Source of the DNA: Amycolatopsis rifamycinica
Lineage (GTDB): Bacteria > Actinomycetota > Actinomycetes > Mycobacteriales > Pseudonocardiaceae
Direction: 5' to 3'
Length of the DNA stretch: 64,000 nt
Assembly: GCF_000695625.1 (NCBI RefSeq)
Contig: NZ_JMQI01000035.1
Coordinates: forward strand, 1-64,000
In this document: in pieces, positions 21,200-29,750 of the stretch
Numbering within the stretch: position 1 is the first letter of the stretch
How the letters are laid out: every line of letters starts with the position of its first letter
Notes under the pieces: generated by a model
What the model was told of the DNA's origin: nothing
The model's database searches: none
What the model saw: the letters and a program-made list of their open reading frames with translations, nothing else
Position numbers and translations under genes: made by a program

Positions 21200-21854
21200 T
21201 CGACGCTGGCGGCCGGGGGAGACCGTGGTCGAGCGGTTCCACCGCCCCGACGGCTCGATCGGCCAGATCCACCCGCTGCGCGTCCTCGAAGACGACGGCC
21301 GCGTCCTGCTCGCCTGGCTGCCGGCGGGCACGCCGATCGTCGGCAGCAGGCTCGCCGACGGCCGCCTGATGCGGGACGCCCCGCTCGAGCAGCGGTTCCG
21401 CATCCCCCGGGTGCCGGTCGCGGACTCCTGGCACGGCGCGTCGACGCTGCGCCGGATCCCCGAGGACGAGTGGTCGTCGGTCTGGTGGTTCTTCGACCTC
21501 GAAGGCCGGTTCAAGAACTGGTACGTCAACCTCGAGATCCCGCTGGGCCGCACGCCGGGCGCGGTCGACCGGATCGACGGCGTGCTCGACGTCGTCGTCG
21601 AGCGCGACGGCAGCTGGCGCTGGGACGACGAGGACGAAGCCGAGGCCGCGCTGGAAGTCGGCCGGCTCACGCTCGATCAGTTCGACCGGCTGCGCGCCGA
21701 AGGCGAGCGGATCGGCGCGCTGGCCGAACGCGGTGCCTACCCGTTCGACGGAACCGGCACCGACTTCCGCCCGGACGCCGGCTGGCCGGCGCCGGAGCTG
21801 CCGGCGGAGCTCAGCCCGCGGTCAGGAGGAGGATCAGCGCCAGCACGGCGTTGA
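21192..21854 (+). CDS. DUF402 domain-containing protein
   Basis: Soluble protein of about 220 residues of the DUF402 family. The central part is typical ([20 protein letters not shown], then [16 protein letters not shown]), followed by the helical [20 protein letters not shown]. Family members include nucleoside di/triphosphate phosphatases, but that activity is not shown for this branch. The last 14 codons run 44 bases into the convergent gene 21811-22110, and the C-terminal [13 protein letters not shown] is not family-like. Confidence 0.85.
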   Translation: MSDRRWRPGETVVERFHRPDGSIGQIHPLRVLEDDGRVLLAWLPAGTPIVGSRLADGRLMRDAPLEQRFRIPRVPVADSWHGASTLRRIPEDEWSSVWWFFDLEGRFKNWYVNLEIPLGRTPGAVDRIDGVLDVVVERDGSWRWDDEDEAEAALEVGRLTLDQFDRLRAEGERIGALAERGAYPFDGTGTDFRPDAGWPAPELPAELSPRSGGGSAPARR

Positions 21855-22110
21855 CGACCGCGAGGATGACCACCGACTTCGTCGGGAGCACCTTCGGGAA
21901 CGCCTTGCCGTGGATCTTCCGCCACCACACGACGCCGAAGACGCCGCCGACCAGGCCGAGGAAGCCGCCGAACCCGCTGTCCAGCACGGCCCAGCCGACC
22001 ATGCCGAGCAGGCCGACGCCGAAGGTCAGCAGCACCGCGGCGACGAAGGTCTTGATGTCGGCGCCGGTGGTCTTGGGCCGGGGGACCGGCTCAGTGGAGT
22101 GGTAGGTCAC
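21811..22110 (-). CDS. Small membrane protein
   Basis: Protein of 99 residues with three predicted membrane helices ([20 protein letters not shown], a short [18 protein letters not shown] and [20 protein letters not shown]). Function unknown. A TAGGAT hexamer lies 6 nt before the GTG start with no ribosome site between, suggesting a leaderless message. Its 3' end overlaps the end of the convergent DUF402 gene. Confidence 0.72.
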   Translation of the reverse strand: MTYHSTEPVPRPKTTGADIKTFVAAVLLTFGVGLLGMVGWAVLDSGFGGFLGLVGGVFGVVWWRKIHGKAFPKVLPTKSVVILAVVNAVLALILLLTAG

Positions 22111-22194
22111 GGCGTCATCCTAGAGCGGTCACGCCGCGGGCGCGGAGAACCGGGAACAGATGGACATCCGACTAACGCGCGTCCGAGCAAGCGG

Positions 22195-22200
22195 TATCGT
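22195..22200 (+). promoter_or_regulatory. -10 hexamer of ilvE
   Basis: TATCGT is followed by 6 nt and then the ATG of ilvE, with no Shine-Dalgarno sequence. This is the arrangement of a leaderless actinobacterial promoter. Confidence 0.5.
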
Positions 22201-22206
22201 CTAGCC

Positions 22207-23310
22207 ATGACGACCACGACACAGTTCGCCCATGCCCCGCACCCGAGTCCTGCGAGCGCGGACCGTGTCGCGGAGGTACTCGCCGCCCCCGGGTTCGGGG
22301 TGTACTTCACCGATCACATGGTCACCGTCAAGTGGTCGAAGGCCGAAGGCTGGCACGAGGCCCAGGTCGGCCCCTACGCCCCGTTCACCCTCGACCCGGC
22401 GACGTCGGTGCTGCACTACGGCCAGGCCATCTTCGAGGGGCTCAAGGCCTACCGCCAGCCGGACGGCTCGATCGCGTCGTTCCGCCCGGACGCCAACGCC
22501 GCCCGGTTCCGCCAGTCGGCCGAGCGGCTCGCCATGCCGCAGCTGCCGGAGGAGGTCTTCGTCGAGTCGCTGCGGGAGCTCATCGCCGTCGACGGCCGGT
22601 GGGTGCCCACCCGCCAGGGTGATTCCCTGTACCTGCGGCCGTTCATGATCTCGACGTCCACCGGCCTCGGCGTCAACAGCCCGGCCGCGGACTACGTGTA
22701 CACGGTCATCGCCTCGCCGGCCGGGTCGTACTTCTCCGGTGGCGTGAAGCCGGTCAGCGTCTGGCTGTCCACCGAGTACGTCCGGGCCGCGCCCGGCGGC
22801 ACCGGCGCGGCCAAGTGCGCCGGCAACTACGCGGCGTCGTTCGTGGCGCAGGCGCAGGCCGTCGAGAAGGGCTGCGACCAGGTCGTGTGGCTCGACGCGG
22901 TGGAGCGGCGCTGGGTCGAGGAGATGGGCGGGATGAACCTGTTCTTCGTCTTCGGCTCCGGCGAGAACGCCCGGGTGGTGACCCCGGAGCTGACCGGGTC
23001 GCTGCTGCCCGGCGTCACCCGCAAGTCGTTGCTGCAGCTGGCTTCGCGGCTCGGGTACAAGATCGAGGAGCGCCGGATCTCCACCGACGAGTGGGAGAAG
23101 GCGGCGGCCTCGGGTGAGCTGACCGAGACGTTCGCCTGCGGCACCGCGGCGGTCATCACCCCGGTCGGCCACGTGAAGCACGCCGGCGGCGAGTTCACGA
23201 TCGCCGACGGGCAGCCCGGCACCCTCACCATGAAGCTGCGCGAAGAGCTGACCGGCATCCAGGAGGGCACCCGCCCCGACCCGGACCACTGGATGGTCAA
23301 GCTCGGCTGA
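22207..23310 (+). CDS. ilvE: Branched-chain amino acid aminotransferase
   Basis: PLP enzyme of fold type IV, 367 residues, that makes leucine, isoleucine and valine from their 2-oxoacids with glutamate. The PLP lysine is K203 in [15 protein letters not shown]. The family segments [37 protein letters not shown] and [14 protein letters not shown] are all present. It is orthologous in context to Rv2210c and is transcribed convergently with cobT. Confidence 0.97.
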   Translation: MTTTTQFAHAPHPSPASADRVAEVLAAPGFGVYFTDHMVTVKWSKAEGWHEAQVGPYAPFTLDPATSVLHYGQAIFEGLKAYRQPDGSIASFRPDANAARFRQSAERLAMPQLPEEVFVESLRELIAVDGRWVPTRQGDSLYLRPFMISTSTGLGVNSPAADYVYTVIASPAGSYFSGGVKPVSVWLSTEYVRAAPGGTGAAKCAGNYAASFVAQAQAVEKGCDQVVWLDAVERRWVEEMGGMNLFFVFGSGENARVVTPELTGSLLPGVTRKSLLQLASRLGYKIEERRISTDEWEKAAASGELTETFACGTAAVITPVGHVKHAGGEFTIADGQPGTLTMKLREELTGIQEGTRPDPDHWMVKLG

Positions 23311-23321
23311 GCGGTTTTCCG

Positions 23322-23351
23322 AAGCGGCCCCCGGTGCGCCGGGGGCCGCTT
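23322..23351. terminator. Bidirectional terminator between ilvE and cobT
   Basis: Perfect 13-bp stem (AAGCGGCCCCCGG with CCGGGGGCCGCTT) and a TGCG loop, between two convergent stop codons. Confidence 0.85.
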
Positions 23352-23359
23352 TCGTCCGG

Positions 23360-24436
23360 TCAGGAGGCGGGGGCGGGGGTGAGCGGGCCGGAGACGCCGG
23401 CCTGCTCGTGGGTGGCCGTCTCGGCGAGGACGCGCGCGGCCATCATCAGCAGCGGCAGGGCCGTGACGGCGCCGGTGCCTTCGCCGAGCCGGACGTCCAG
23501 TTCCAGCAGCGGGCCCAGGTCCAGGTGCTCCAGGGCGAGGGCGTGGGCAGGCTCGGCCGTCCGCTGGCCCGCGACCCACCAGCGGCGGGCGCCCGGAGCG
23601 AGGTCCTCCGCGACGAGTGCGGCCGCGCAGGCGACCAGGCCGTCCAGGACCACCGGCGTCCGCCGGACCGCGGCCTGGGCGAGGAACCCGGCCATCGCGG
23701 CGATGTCCGCGCCGGCGGTGGTGCGCAGCAGGTCGACCGGGTCGGCCAGGGCCGCGCGGGCCCGGCGCAGGGCGTCGCGCACGGCGGCGGCCTTGCGCAT
23801 CCACGCGGCGTCGTCGATGCCGGAGCCGCGGCCGACGACGGCCACCGGCTCGCTCCCGGTCAGCGCCGCCACCAGCACCGAAGCCGGCGTGCTGTTGCCG
23901 ATCCCGAGGTCGCCGGGGATGAGCAGGTCGGCGCCGCCGTCGACCTCGGCGTCGGCGATCGCGATCCCGGCGCGGATCGCGGCCTTGGCCTCGTCGGCGG
24001 TCAAGGCGTCTTCGACGTCGATGGAGCCGGAGCCGCGGCGGACCTTGAACTCGCCGATCGCGCGGGTCGCCGGAGCTTCGGTGTCGACGGCCAGGTCGAC
24101 CACGCGCACGCTCGCCCCCGCGGCGGCGGCCAGGACGTTGATCGCGGCGCCGCCGGTCAGCATGGTGCCCAGCAGCTGCGCGGTGACCTCGGCGGGATAG
24201 GCGGAGACGCCCTTGGCGGCGATGCCGTGATCCCCGGCGAAGACGACGACCCGCGGCCGCGTGAACGGCCGCGGCGGCGACTGCCCCTGGCAGGCGGCGA
24301 TCCAGACGCCCAGCTCCTCGAGCCGCCCCAGCGACCCGGCCGGCTTGACGAGCTTGTCGTGCAACGCGATCGCGGCGGACCGGGCGTGCTCGTCGGGCGG
24401 GGCGATCTCGGGGAACTCGATGTTTTCCGGCTCCAC
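23360..24436 (-). CDS. cobT: Nicotinate-nucleotide-dimethylbenzimidazole phosphoribosyltransferase
   Basis: Activates the lower ligand of cobalamin by making alpha-ribazole phosphate. The 358-residue protein shows [47 protein letters not shown] and the catalytic glutamate E319 in RLGEGTGAV, all typical. The GTG at 24436 is preferred, with AAAGGG just upstream. An in-frame GTG at 24457 lacks a site. No cobalamin riboswitch is visible upstream and no other cobalamin genes are in the window. Confidence 0.95.
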   Translation of the reverse strand: MEPENIEFPEIAPPDEHARSAAIALHDKLVKPAGSLGRLEELGVWIAACQGQSPPRPFTRPRVVVFAGDHGIAAKGVSAYPAEVTAQLLGTMLTGGAAINVLAAAAGASVRVVDLAVDTEAPATRAIGEFKVRRGSGSIDVEDALTADEAKAAIRAGIAIADAEVDGGADLLIPGDLGIGNSTPASVLVAALTGSEPVAVVGRGSGIDDAAWMRKAAAVRDALRRARAALADPVDLLRTTAGADIAAMAGFLAQAAVRRTPVVLDGLVACAAALVAEDLAPGARRWWVAGQRTAEPAHALALEHLDLGPLLELDVRLGEGTGAVTALPLLMMAARVLAETATHEQAGVSGPLTPAPAS

Positions 24437-24757
24437 ACCAGGCCCTTTCTGTGGCACGGCAACGCTGTGGCCAACCTACCGGGAGGGCCGGTGGCCGGTC
24501 GCGCGGCGGGGTGGGGGCGGGCGACCGGCGGCGTCCGCGGGCTCCGGGCCCGGCCGCGCTTCCGGCACCCCGGCTGGGCCTACGTCCCGCTCGACCCGAC
24601 GTTCCCGCGGGACCGGCGCGCCCGCCAGGTCACGGCGGCTCCGCCCGGGTCGCCCGGGTCGTCCGGGCCGGGGAGGACGGGAAGACACCGCACCGCTGCC
24701 CGGGCCGGATCCGGACGCACTGCACGTGCTTCCGGCGGCCCAGTAGTCTCGCGGCTC
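24437..24757. other. Divergent promoter region without a gene
   Basis: About 320 bases of very GC-rich DNA between the divergent cobT and ispD genes. I see no reading frame with coding character and no riboswitch. It holds TAGGTT on the minus strand near 24473-24478, a candidate -10 for cobT, and TAGTCT at 24744-24749, 8 nt before the ispD start. Confidence 0.5.
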
Positions 24758-25435
24758 GTGGAGACGACGGCGGCCGCGGTGGTGCTGGCCAGTGGCGCGG
24801 GAACCCGCGTCGGCGCGAAGCTGAACAAGGTCTACCTGCCCCTGGCCGGGCGGCGGGTGGTGGCGTGGTCGCTGGACGCCTTCCGCGCGGTGCCCGGCAT
24901 CGGCGTGCTGGTGCTCGTCATCCGGCCGCAGGACCGGGAACTCGCCGACGAGGTGGCCGGCGACGGCGTCGAGATCGTGCCCGGCGGCGACACCCGGCAG
25001 GCCTCCGAACTGAACGCGCTGCGCCACCTCGCGCCGCGAATCAGAGGCGGCCGGGTCGACGCCGTGCTGCTGCACGACGCGGCCCGGCCGCTGGTCCACC
25101 CCGAACTGGTCGGTGCGGTGTTGGCCCGGACACGCGAGGACGGGGGGGCTGTGCCGGGCCTGGCCGCGGACGACGTCGTCGAGGTGGATGCCGGGCACCT
25201 GGTCGCCCAGGTGCCCGGCGCGATCCGCGTCCAGACGCCTCAGGGCTTCCGGGCCGGACCGCTGCTCGAGGCCTACGAGAAGGCCGAGCGCGAAGGCTTC
25301 GTGGGTACGGACACTTCCTCGTGCATGGAGCGGTTCTCCTCCCTGCCGATCCGGTGGGTCCCGGGGGCTCCCGAGAACCTCAAGATCACCTATCCCCACG
25401 ACCTCGTCGTCGCGGAGCGGTTGCTCGCCCGCTAG
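24758..25435 (+). CDS. ispD: 2-C-methyl-D-erythritol 4-phosphate cytidylyltransferase
   Basis: MEP-pathway nucleotidyltransferase of 225 residues (MEP + CTP gives CDP-ME). The nucleotide loop ASGAGTRVGAKLNKVYLPL keeps the key Arg and Lys. LLHDAARPLV, QTPQGF and the C-terminal APENLKITYPHDL are also conserved. One difference is TDTSSCME where most family members have TDDxSxxE. It is not followed by ispF, its usual neighbour, so it may be a paralogue or a separated copy. Candidate -10 TAGTCT ends 8 nt before the GTG, and no ribosome site is seen. Confidence 0.85.
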   Translation: METTAAAVVLASGAGTRVGAKLNKVYLPLAGRRVVAWSLDAFRAVPGIGVLVLVIRPQDRELADEVAGDGVEIVPGGDTRQASELNALRHLAPRIRGGRVDAVLLHDAARPLVHPELVGAVLARTREDGGAVPGLAADDVVEVDAGHLVAQVPGAIRVQTPQGFRAGPLLEAYEKAEREGFVGTDTSSCMERFSSLPIRWVPGAPENLKITYPHDLVVAERLLAR

Positions 25436-25881
25436 GCGCACGCGGGCGGGCCGCCGCCGTCATCCCCTTCCCGGGTCATTCCGGTCGGCCGGATGGTCAC
25501 GTCGTGGCGCAGTTCCGGCGGGATCCGGCAGTCCGGCTGTGGCCGGAGCGCCTGCAGCGGGGCGCCCGGGGTGCCGGGCTCCGCCAGGGTGAGCACCGCC
25601 CGCAGCGTCCAGACCGGGGTGGCGTGGTACTGCCAGGTGACGACCCGCGGGCTGAACACGTCCGTGCCCGGGAAGGTCGGCACGCGGTAGGCGCTGGCCC
25701 GGTGCTCGTCGCGGAGGATGAGGACGTCCGCGCAGGTGGGCCAGCGGTATACCGCCGCGTAGATCTCCGGCGCCTCTCGGCCGCCGAACAGGTGCAGCAC
25801 CCATTTGCGGCGCCGGAGTTCCTCGAGGAGTTCCTCGAGGCCCTGGCCGCTGGATCCGGAGTGCGGTGTGGGCGGGGACAC
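25432..25881 (-). CDS. Conserved hypothetical protein
   Basis: Soluble protein of 149 residues, function unknown. It begins with a helical LEELLEELRRRKWVLHLFGG, then a beta-rich section (CADVLILRDEHRASAYRVPT, TWQYHATPVWTLRAVLTL), and ends in a Gly/Pro-rich tail. It overlaps the end of convergent ispD by four bases. TACCCT lies 7 nt before its GTG start. The palindromes at 25901-25936 sit just upstream of that hexamer, so GntR probably regulates it. Confidence 0.7.
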   Translation of the reverse strand: MSPPTPHSGSSGQGLEELLEELRRRKWVLHLFGGREAPEIYAAVYRWPTCADVLILRDEHRASAYRVPTFPGTDVFSPRVVTWQYHATPVWTLRAVLTLAEPGTPGAPLQALRPQPDCRIPPELRHDVTIRPTGMTREGDDGGGPPACA

Positions 25882-25900
25882 ACTTTCGAGGGTAACTTGC

Positions 25901-25936
25901 GCACTAGTGCACCGTCCAGTGCGTGTACTAGTACAC
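25901..25936. promoter_or_regulatory. Paired palindromic operators of the GntR regulator
   Basis: Two perfect palindromes share the core ACTAGT: GCACTAGTGC at 25901-25910 and GTGTACTAGTACAC at 25923-25936, centres 24 bp apart. They lie in the divergent promoter between the hypothetical gene and gntR. The CTAG-centred form with flanking GT/AC half-sites is like operators of HutC-subfamily GntR proteins. Confidence 0.65.
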
Positions 25937-25958
25937 CTGGGTGGTTCTGAACAGGCCT

Positions 25959-25987
25959 TTGTGGGACACCCCCCGGCGTGCTAGAAC
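25959..25987 (+). promoter_or_regulatory. Candidate gntR-purC promoter
   Basis: TTGTGG, 17 nt, then TAGAAC, ending 33 bases before the gntR start. The match to consensus is moderate. It lies directly downstream of the palindromes, a good position for repression. Confidence 0.35.
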
Positions 25988-26020
25988 ACTTGTGCGTGTT
26001 GTCCGGCGTGAGGAGCCGCT

Positions 26021-26770
26021 TTGCCCACCCTCGATCGCCCTGAGCCGCCGTACCTGCAGATCGCCGGCCGGATTCGTGACGACATCCTGTCCGGCCGGCT
26101 GCAGGAGGGCGACGCGGTGCCGTCCGCCCGCGAGATAGCGCGCACCTGGACCGTCGCCATGGCGACGGCGACCAAGGTGCTGGCCACGCTGCGCTCGCAG
26201 GGCCTCGTGCGGCCCGTGCGCGGCGTCGGCACGGTCGTCGACCGCGGCGGTCTGCACCGCACGGCCCGCGACCGCGCCGCGGCCTCGGCGCGGACGGGCC
26301 GGATCTACCCGCCGGGCCACTACGCGGTGATCCGCTCGGCCGGCCTGGAGCCGGCGTCCGAGCGCGCCGCCGCCGCCCTCGGCCTGGACGAGGGCGCCCC
26401 GGTGATCCGGCGGCGGCGTACCACCTACGGCCCCGACTCGCGGCCGCTGTCGACGTCGACGTCGTGGTTCGACGGCGCGCTGTCGGCGAAGGCCCCGGCC
26501 TTGCTGGTCGCGGAGCGGATCCCGGAGGGCACCGCGGCCCACGCGGCCGCCCGGCTCGGCACGAAGATCGCGACGACGCAGGAACGGCACGCGGCGGGCC
26601 GCGCGGACGAGGAGGAGGCGGCCGAGCTGGGGCTGCCCGCCGGTTCGCCGGTGCTGCTGGGCCGGAGCACCTTCCTGGCGGCCGACGGGACGGTCGTCGA
26701 GTACGGTGAGTCCGCCGCCCTGCCCGACCACTGGGTTTTCCACGAGTACACGACTGAGGACGGCGAATGA
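26021..26770 (+). CDS. GntR family regulator (HutC/UTRA type)
   Basis: Transcriptional regulator of 249 residues. The N-terminal winged helix reads YLQIAGRIRDDILSGRLQEG, then VPSAREIARTWTVAMATATK. A UTRA effector domain follows (about residues 90-240). The start is TTG at 26021, because GAGGAG lies 6 nt upstream and the family pattern begins right after it. The stop overlaps the purC ATG (ATGA), so the regulator and purC are translationally coupled, an unusual partner for purC. Confidence 0.92.
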   Translation: MPTLDRPEPPYLQIAGRIRDDILSGRLQEGDAVPSAREIARTWTVAMATATKVLATLRSQGLVRPVRGVGTVVDRGGLHRTARDRAAASARTGRIYPPGHYAVIRSAGLEPASERAAAALGLDEGAPVIRRRRTTYGPDSRPLSTSTSWFDGALSAKAPALLVAERIPEGTAAHAAARLGTKIATTQERHAAGRADEEEAAELGLPAGSPVLLGRSTFLAADGTVVEYGESAALPDHWVFHEYTTEDGE

Positions 26771-27609
26771 AGCACATCCACCAGGGCAAGGTCCGCGACC
26801 TGTACGAACTCGACGGCGGGGACATCCTGCTCGTCGCGTCCGACCGCGTCTCGGTCTACGACGTGGCGCTGCCGACGCCGATCCCGGACAAGGGCAAGCT
26901 GCTCAACCAGCTGTCGGCCTGGTGGTTCGAGCGGATGGCCGACGTCGTCCCGAACCACGTCGTGTCGACCACCGACGTGCCGGCGGAGTTCGCCGGGCGC
27001 GCGATGCGCTGCAAGCCGCTGAAGATGGTCAAGGTCGAGTGCATCGCGCGCGGCTACCTGGCCGGCCTGGGCCTGCGCGAGTACCAGCGGGACGGGAAAA
27101 TCTCCGGCGTCGCGCTGCCGCCGGGCCTGGTCGAGGGCGACAAGCTGCCGGAGCCGATCTTCACGCCGACGACGAAGGAGTCCGACACCGGGCACGACGA
27201 GTTCATGACCTTCGACGAGGTCCTGAACGAAATCGGCGAGGACACCGCGAAGCGGCTCCGCGAGCTGACGCTGGAGATCTACACGAAGGGCGCCGAACAC
27301 GCGGCGAAGCAGGGCGTGATCATCGCGGACACGAAGCTCGAGTTCGGCTTCGACGCCGACGGCACGCTGACCCTGGGCGACGAGGTCCTGACGTCGGACT
27401 CGTCGCGCTTCTGGCCGGCCGACGAGTGGGAGCCGGGCCGGCCGCAGCACGCGTTCGACAAGCAGTTCGTGCGCGACTGGTCGCGTTCGACGGGCTGGGA
27501 CCAGACCCCGCCCGGGCCGGAGATCCCCGCGGACATCGTCGAGCAGACGCGGCAGCGCTACACCGAGGTCTACGAGCGGATCACCGGGAAGACCTGGGTC
27601 CGTGGGTGA
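26767..27609 (+). CDS. purC: Phosphoribosylaminoimidazole-succinocarboxamide synthase
   Basis: SAICAR synthetase, the ATP-dependent ligase of purine synthesis, 280 residues. It has HQGKVRDLYEL and ASDRVSVYDVALPT at the N-terminus, the signature ECIARGYLAG, then PEPIFTPTTKESDTGHDE and SSRFWPADEW. It is complete. It overlaps gntR upstream and the small gene downstream, forming a three-gene unit. Confidence 0.97.
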   Translation: MKHIHQGKVRDLYELDGGDILLVASDRVSVYDVALPTPIPDKGKLLNQLSAWWFERMADVVPNHVVSTTDVPAEFAGRAMRCKPLKMVKVECIARGYLAGLGLREYQRDGKISGVALPPGLVEGDKLPEPIFTPTTKESDTGHDEFMTFDEVLNEIGEDTAKRLRELTLEIYTKGAEHAAKQGVIIADTKLEFGFDADGTLTLGDEVLTSDSSRFWPADEWEPGRPQHAFDKQFVRDWSRSTGWDQTPPGPEIPADIVEQTRQRYTEVYERITGKTWVRG

Positions 27610-27814
27610 GTACGACCCGTACCGCCTGATCGACGACGTCGAGAGCCTGCTGGTCTCGCGCGGTCTCACGCCTTCGCGCGTCCCCGGACGCGGCGGCGAC
27701 CGGCTGGCGGGGGCGAGCCGGCTCCTGCGCGGGTTCGGCCTGGAGCCCCGGATGGCCCCCGAGGACGCGTTCGACCTCGGGGTGCCGTTCCAGGGCCGGA
27801 TCAACCAGGACTAG
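27602..27814 (+). CDS. Small hypothetical protein
   Basis: Peptide of 70 residues starting with a GTG inside the last codons of purC (8-base overlap). The sequence is charged and helical at the start (YDPYRLIDDVESLLVSRGLT) and ends QGRINQD. Codon use has high GC at third positions, as in the neighbours, which supports coding. No family is recognised. Its stop codon lies in the first copy of the tandem repeat at 27808-27848. Confidence 0.55.
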   Translation: MGEYDPYRLIDDVESLLVSRGLTPSRVPGRGGDRLAGASRLLRGFGLEPRMAPEDAFDLGVPFQGRINQD

Positions 27815-27848
27815 GGCCTTTTCGTCAGGGACTAGGGGCTCTTCGTCA
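27808..27848. repeat. Tandem 21-bp duplication at a convergent gene junction
   Basis: GGACTAGGGCCTTTTCGTCA (27808-27827) is followed by GGACTAGGGGCTCTTCGTCA (27829-27848), 18 of 20 bases identical. The second copy encodes the last codons and stop of the aldo/keto reductase on the minus strand. The first copy encodes a decayed version of the same end and holds the stop of the plus-strand small gene. Confidence 0.8.
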
Positions 27849-28821
27849 GGCCGGCGTCACGCTCGACGACGTCGCCGAGGACGTCGTCGATGGCCTTGAG
27901 GAGGTCGGCGTCGAGCTTCTTGCCGGCGGCCTTGACGTTCTCGTGCACCTGCTCGGGCCGCGAGGCGCCGATGATCGCGGAGGCGACGTTCGGGTTCTGC
28001 AGCACCCACGCGACGGCCAGCTGGGCGAGGCTGAGACCGGCCTGCTCGGCCAGCGGTTCGAGGTCGGCGACGCGCTTGAGCACGTTCTCGTCGAGGAAGC
28101 GGGCGACCATGTCGGCGCCGCCCTTTTCGTCGGTGGCCCGCGAGCCTTCGGGGTAGGCCTGTCCGGGCTTGTACTTGCCGGTGAGCACGCCCTGCGCGAT
28201 CGGCGACCAGACGATCTGGCTCAGGCCTTCGCGCTCGGAGGTCGGGATGACCTGCTCCTCGATGACGCGCCAGAGCATGTTGTACTGCGGCTGGTTCGAC
28301 ACGAGGGGGATGTGCAGCTCACGGGCGAGGGCGGCGCCGCGGGAGATCTGCTCGGCGGTCCACTCCGAGACGCCGACGTAGAGCACCTTGCCCTGGCGGA
28401 CGAGGTCGGCGAAGGCCACCATCGTCTCTTCGAGCGGGGTGTGCCGGTCGAAGCGGTGCGCCTGGTAGAGGTCGACGTAGTCGGTGCCGAGCCGCTTCAG
28501 GCTGGCGTGCGCCGACTCCATGATGTGCTTGCGGGACAGGCCCTTGTCGTTGGGACCCTTGGGACCCGTGGGCCAGAAGACCTTGGTGAAGATCTCGAGG
28601 CTTTCCCGCCGCTGCCCCTTGAGGCCGCGCCCGAGCACGGACTCGGCGGCGGTGTTGGCGTAGGCGTCGGCGGTGTCGAAGGTGGTGATGCCGACGTCGA
28701 GGGCGGCCTGGATGCAGGCGCGGGCCTGGTCTTCCTCGACCTGGGAACCGTGGGTGAGCCAGTTCCCGTACGAGATCTCACTGACGTTGAGGCCACTGCG
28801 GCCGAGACGACGAAACTCCAT
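27832..28821 (-). CDS. Aldo/keto reductase (Kv-beta-like)
   Basis: NADPH-dependent reductase of 329 residues with a TIM-barrel fold. The catalytic tetrad is visible in DTADAYANTAAE (Asp, Tyr), KVFW (Lys) and YQAHRFD (His). The family start GRSGLNVSEISYGNW and the cofactor segment IIGASRPEQVHENVKA place it with the potassium channel beta subunit-like and YghZ-like reductases. The physiological substrate is unknown, probably an aldehyde or methylglyoxal. TAAGCT lies 6 nt before the ATG (leaderless type), with a palindrome at 28842-28860 just upstream. Confidence 0.93.
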   Translation of the reverse strand: MEFRRLGRSGLNVSEISYGNWLTHGSQVEEDQARACIQAALDVGITTFDTADAYANTAAESVLGRGLKGQRRESLEIFTKVFWPTGPKGPNDKGLSRKHIMESAHASLKRLGTDYVDLYQAHRFDRHTPLEETMVAFADLVRQGKVLYVGVSEWTAEQISRGAALARELHIPLVSNQPQYNMLWRVIEEQVIPTSEREGLSQIVWSPIAQGVLTGKYKPGQAYPEGSRATDEKGGADMVARFLDENVLKRVADLEPLAEQAGLSLAQLAVAWVLQNPNVASAIIGASRPEQVHENVKAAGKKLDADLLKAIDDVLGDVVERDAGLTKSP

Positions 28822-28841
28822 GGCGCGAGCTTAGGCGGTAA

Positions 28842-28860
28842 TCGTTTACTTTGCTAACGA
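28842..28860. promoter_or_regulatory. Palindrome upstream of the aldo/keto reductase
   Basis: TCGTT-N9-AACGA lies just upstream of the -10 hexamer, around the -35 position, of the aldo/keto reductase gene. It is a plausible operator, but no regulator gene is adjacent. Confidence 0.35.
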
Positions 28861-28910
28861 CCTGGCGTGACTTCGGCCTCGCGGGGCGGTGGCTCGGGGC
28901 GTGGACGGCA

Positions 28911-28945
28911 AGAAGCCGGGTCGAGCGTCGCTCGACCCGGCTTCT
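28911..28945 (-). terminator. Terminator of the DUF3043 gene
   Basis: Perfect 15-bp stem (AGAAGCCGGGTCGAG with CTCGACCCGGCTTCT) and a 5-nt loop, 10 bases beyond the stop codon. Confidence 0.85.
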
Positions 28946-28955
28946 CGAAACCAGC

Positions 28956-29603
28956 TCAGTCGGGGATCGGGTCGCCCGGCTTCAGCCGGGGCTTCGGCAT
29001 CCGCAGGCGCCGGATCTGGGAGGCGCGGACGAACGCGTACCAGCCGATCGACCGGCCGTTCACCGGTTCCTTCGGGAACTTCTCCCGGACCAGCTTCGCG
29101 ATCTTCCGGCCGTTGACGAAGCCCTCGATCGCCATCACCAGCAGCATCGCCGTGCACAGCAGCGTGATGTACGACTGCACCTGGGGCAGCGGCACCAGCA
29201 GCGCCAGGAACACCACGATCGCCAGCGGCATGAACAGGCCGAGCAGGTTGCGCCGGCTGTCGACGAGGTCGCGGACGTACCGCTTGACCGGCCCGCGGTC
29301 GCGGGGGAGCAGGGCCTTGTCGTCGCCGCGCATCATCGCGTCGCGGCGGGCCTTGGCCGCCGCGCGGCGGTCTTCCTTGCTCTGGGGGTTCGCCTTGCGC
29401 AGCTCTTTGTTGCGCTTCATCGCCTCACGCATCGTCGTGGGCGGTGGTGCCACCGGGCCACGGCGCTTCGCCTCCGCCTCGCGGCGCTTCGGCGTAGCCT
29501 TGCCCTTACCGGGCGTGTACGCCTTGCCGGCGACGTCGACGGCTTCGGCCGTCTCCGGCTCTTCGGCGGCGGTGTCTGTGGTGCTTCGGCGCAGGAACCT
29601 CAC
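28956..29603 (-). CDS. DUF3043 family membrane protein
   Basis: Protein of 215 residues with a long basic cytoplasmic N-terminus rich in Lys, Arg and Ala (about residues 30-95), then RGPVKRYVRDLVDSRRNLLG, two membrane helices and a basic C-terminus (KIAKLVREKFPKEP, RASQIRRLRMPKPRL). This is the actinobacterial DUF3043 pattern. The function is not known. TACCCT lies 6 nt before the GTG start. It is divergent from the Fe-S carrier gene. Confidence 0.9.
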   Translation of the reverse strand: MRFLRRSTTDTAAEEPETAEAVDVAGKAYTPGKGKATPKRREAEAKRRGPVAPPPTTMREAMKRNKELRKANPQSKEDRRAAAKARRDAMMRGDDKALLPRDRGPVKRYVRDLVDSRRNLLGLFMPLAIVVFLALLVPLPQVQSYITLLCTAMLLVMAIEGFVNGRKIAKLVREKFPKEPVNGRSIGWYAFVRASQIRRLRMPKPRLKPGDPIPD

Positions 29604-29693
29604 CTCACCAGGGTATTGCAGGCGTCACGCCGCCGGTAACCAGGTCGATCCATGTGCGACCATGGTGGGGGAACAGATCGGACGCTCCGGGTG

Positions 29694-29721
29694 TTGAACA
29701 CGTCAGCACGAGGAGTATCCG
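29694..29721 (+). promoter_or_regulatory. Candidate promoter of the Fe-S carrier gene
   Basis: TTGAAC, 16 nt, then TATCCG, ending 29 bases before the ATG. The match to consensus is moderate, but the position is suitable. Confidence 0.35.
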
Positions 29722-29750
29722 TAGCGAGTTCGACTTTATGAGGGAGTGCC

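Noticed and set aside
24437-24757. Cobalamin riboswitch upstream of cobT
   Set aside because: I looked for the conserved GCCACTG box and a B12-box-like arrangement and found neither.
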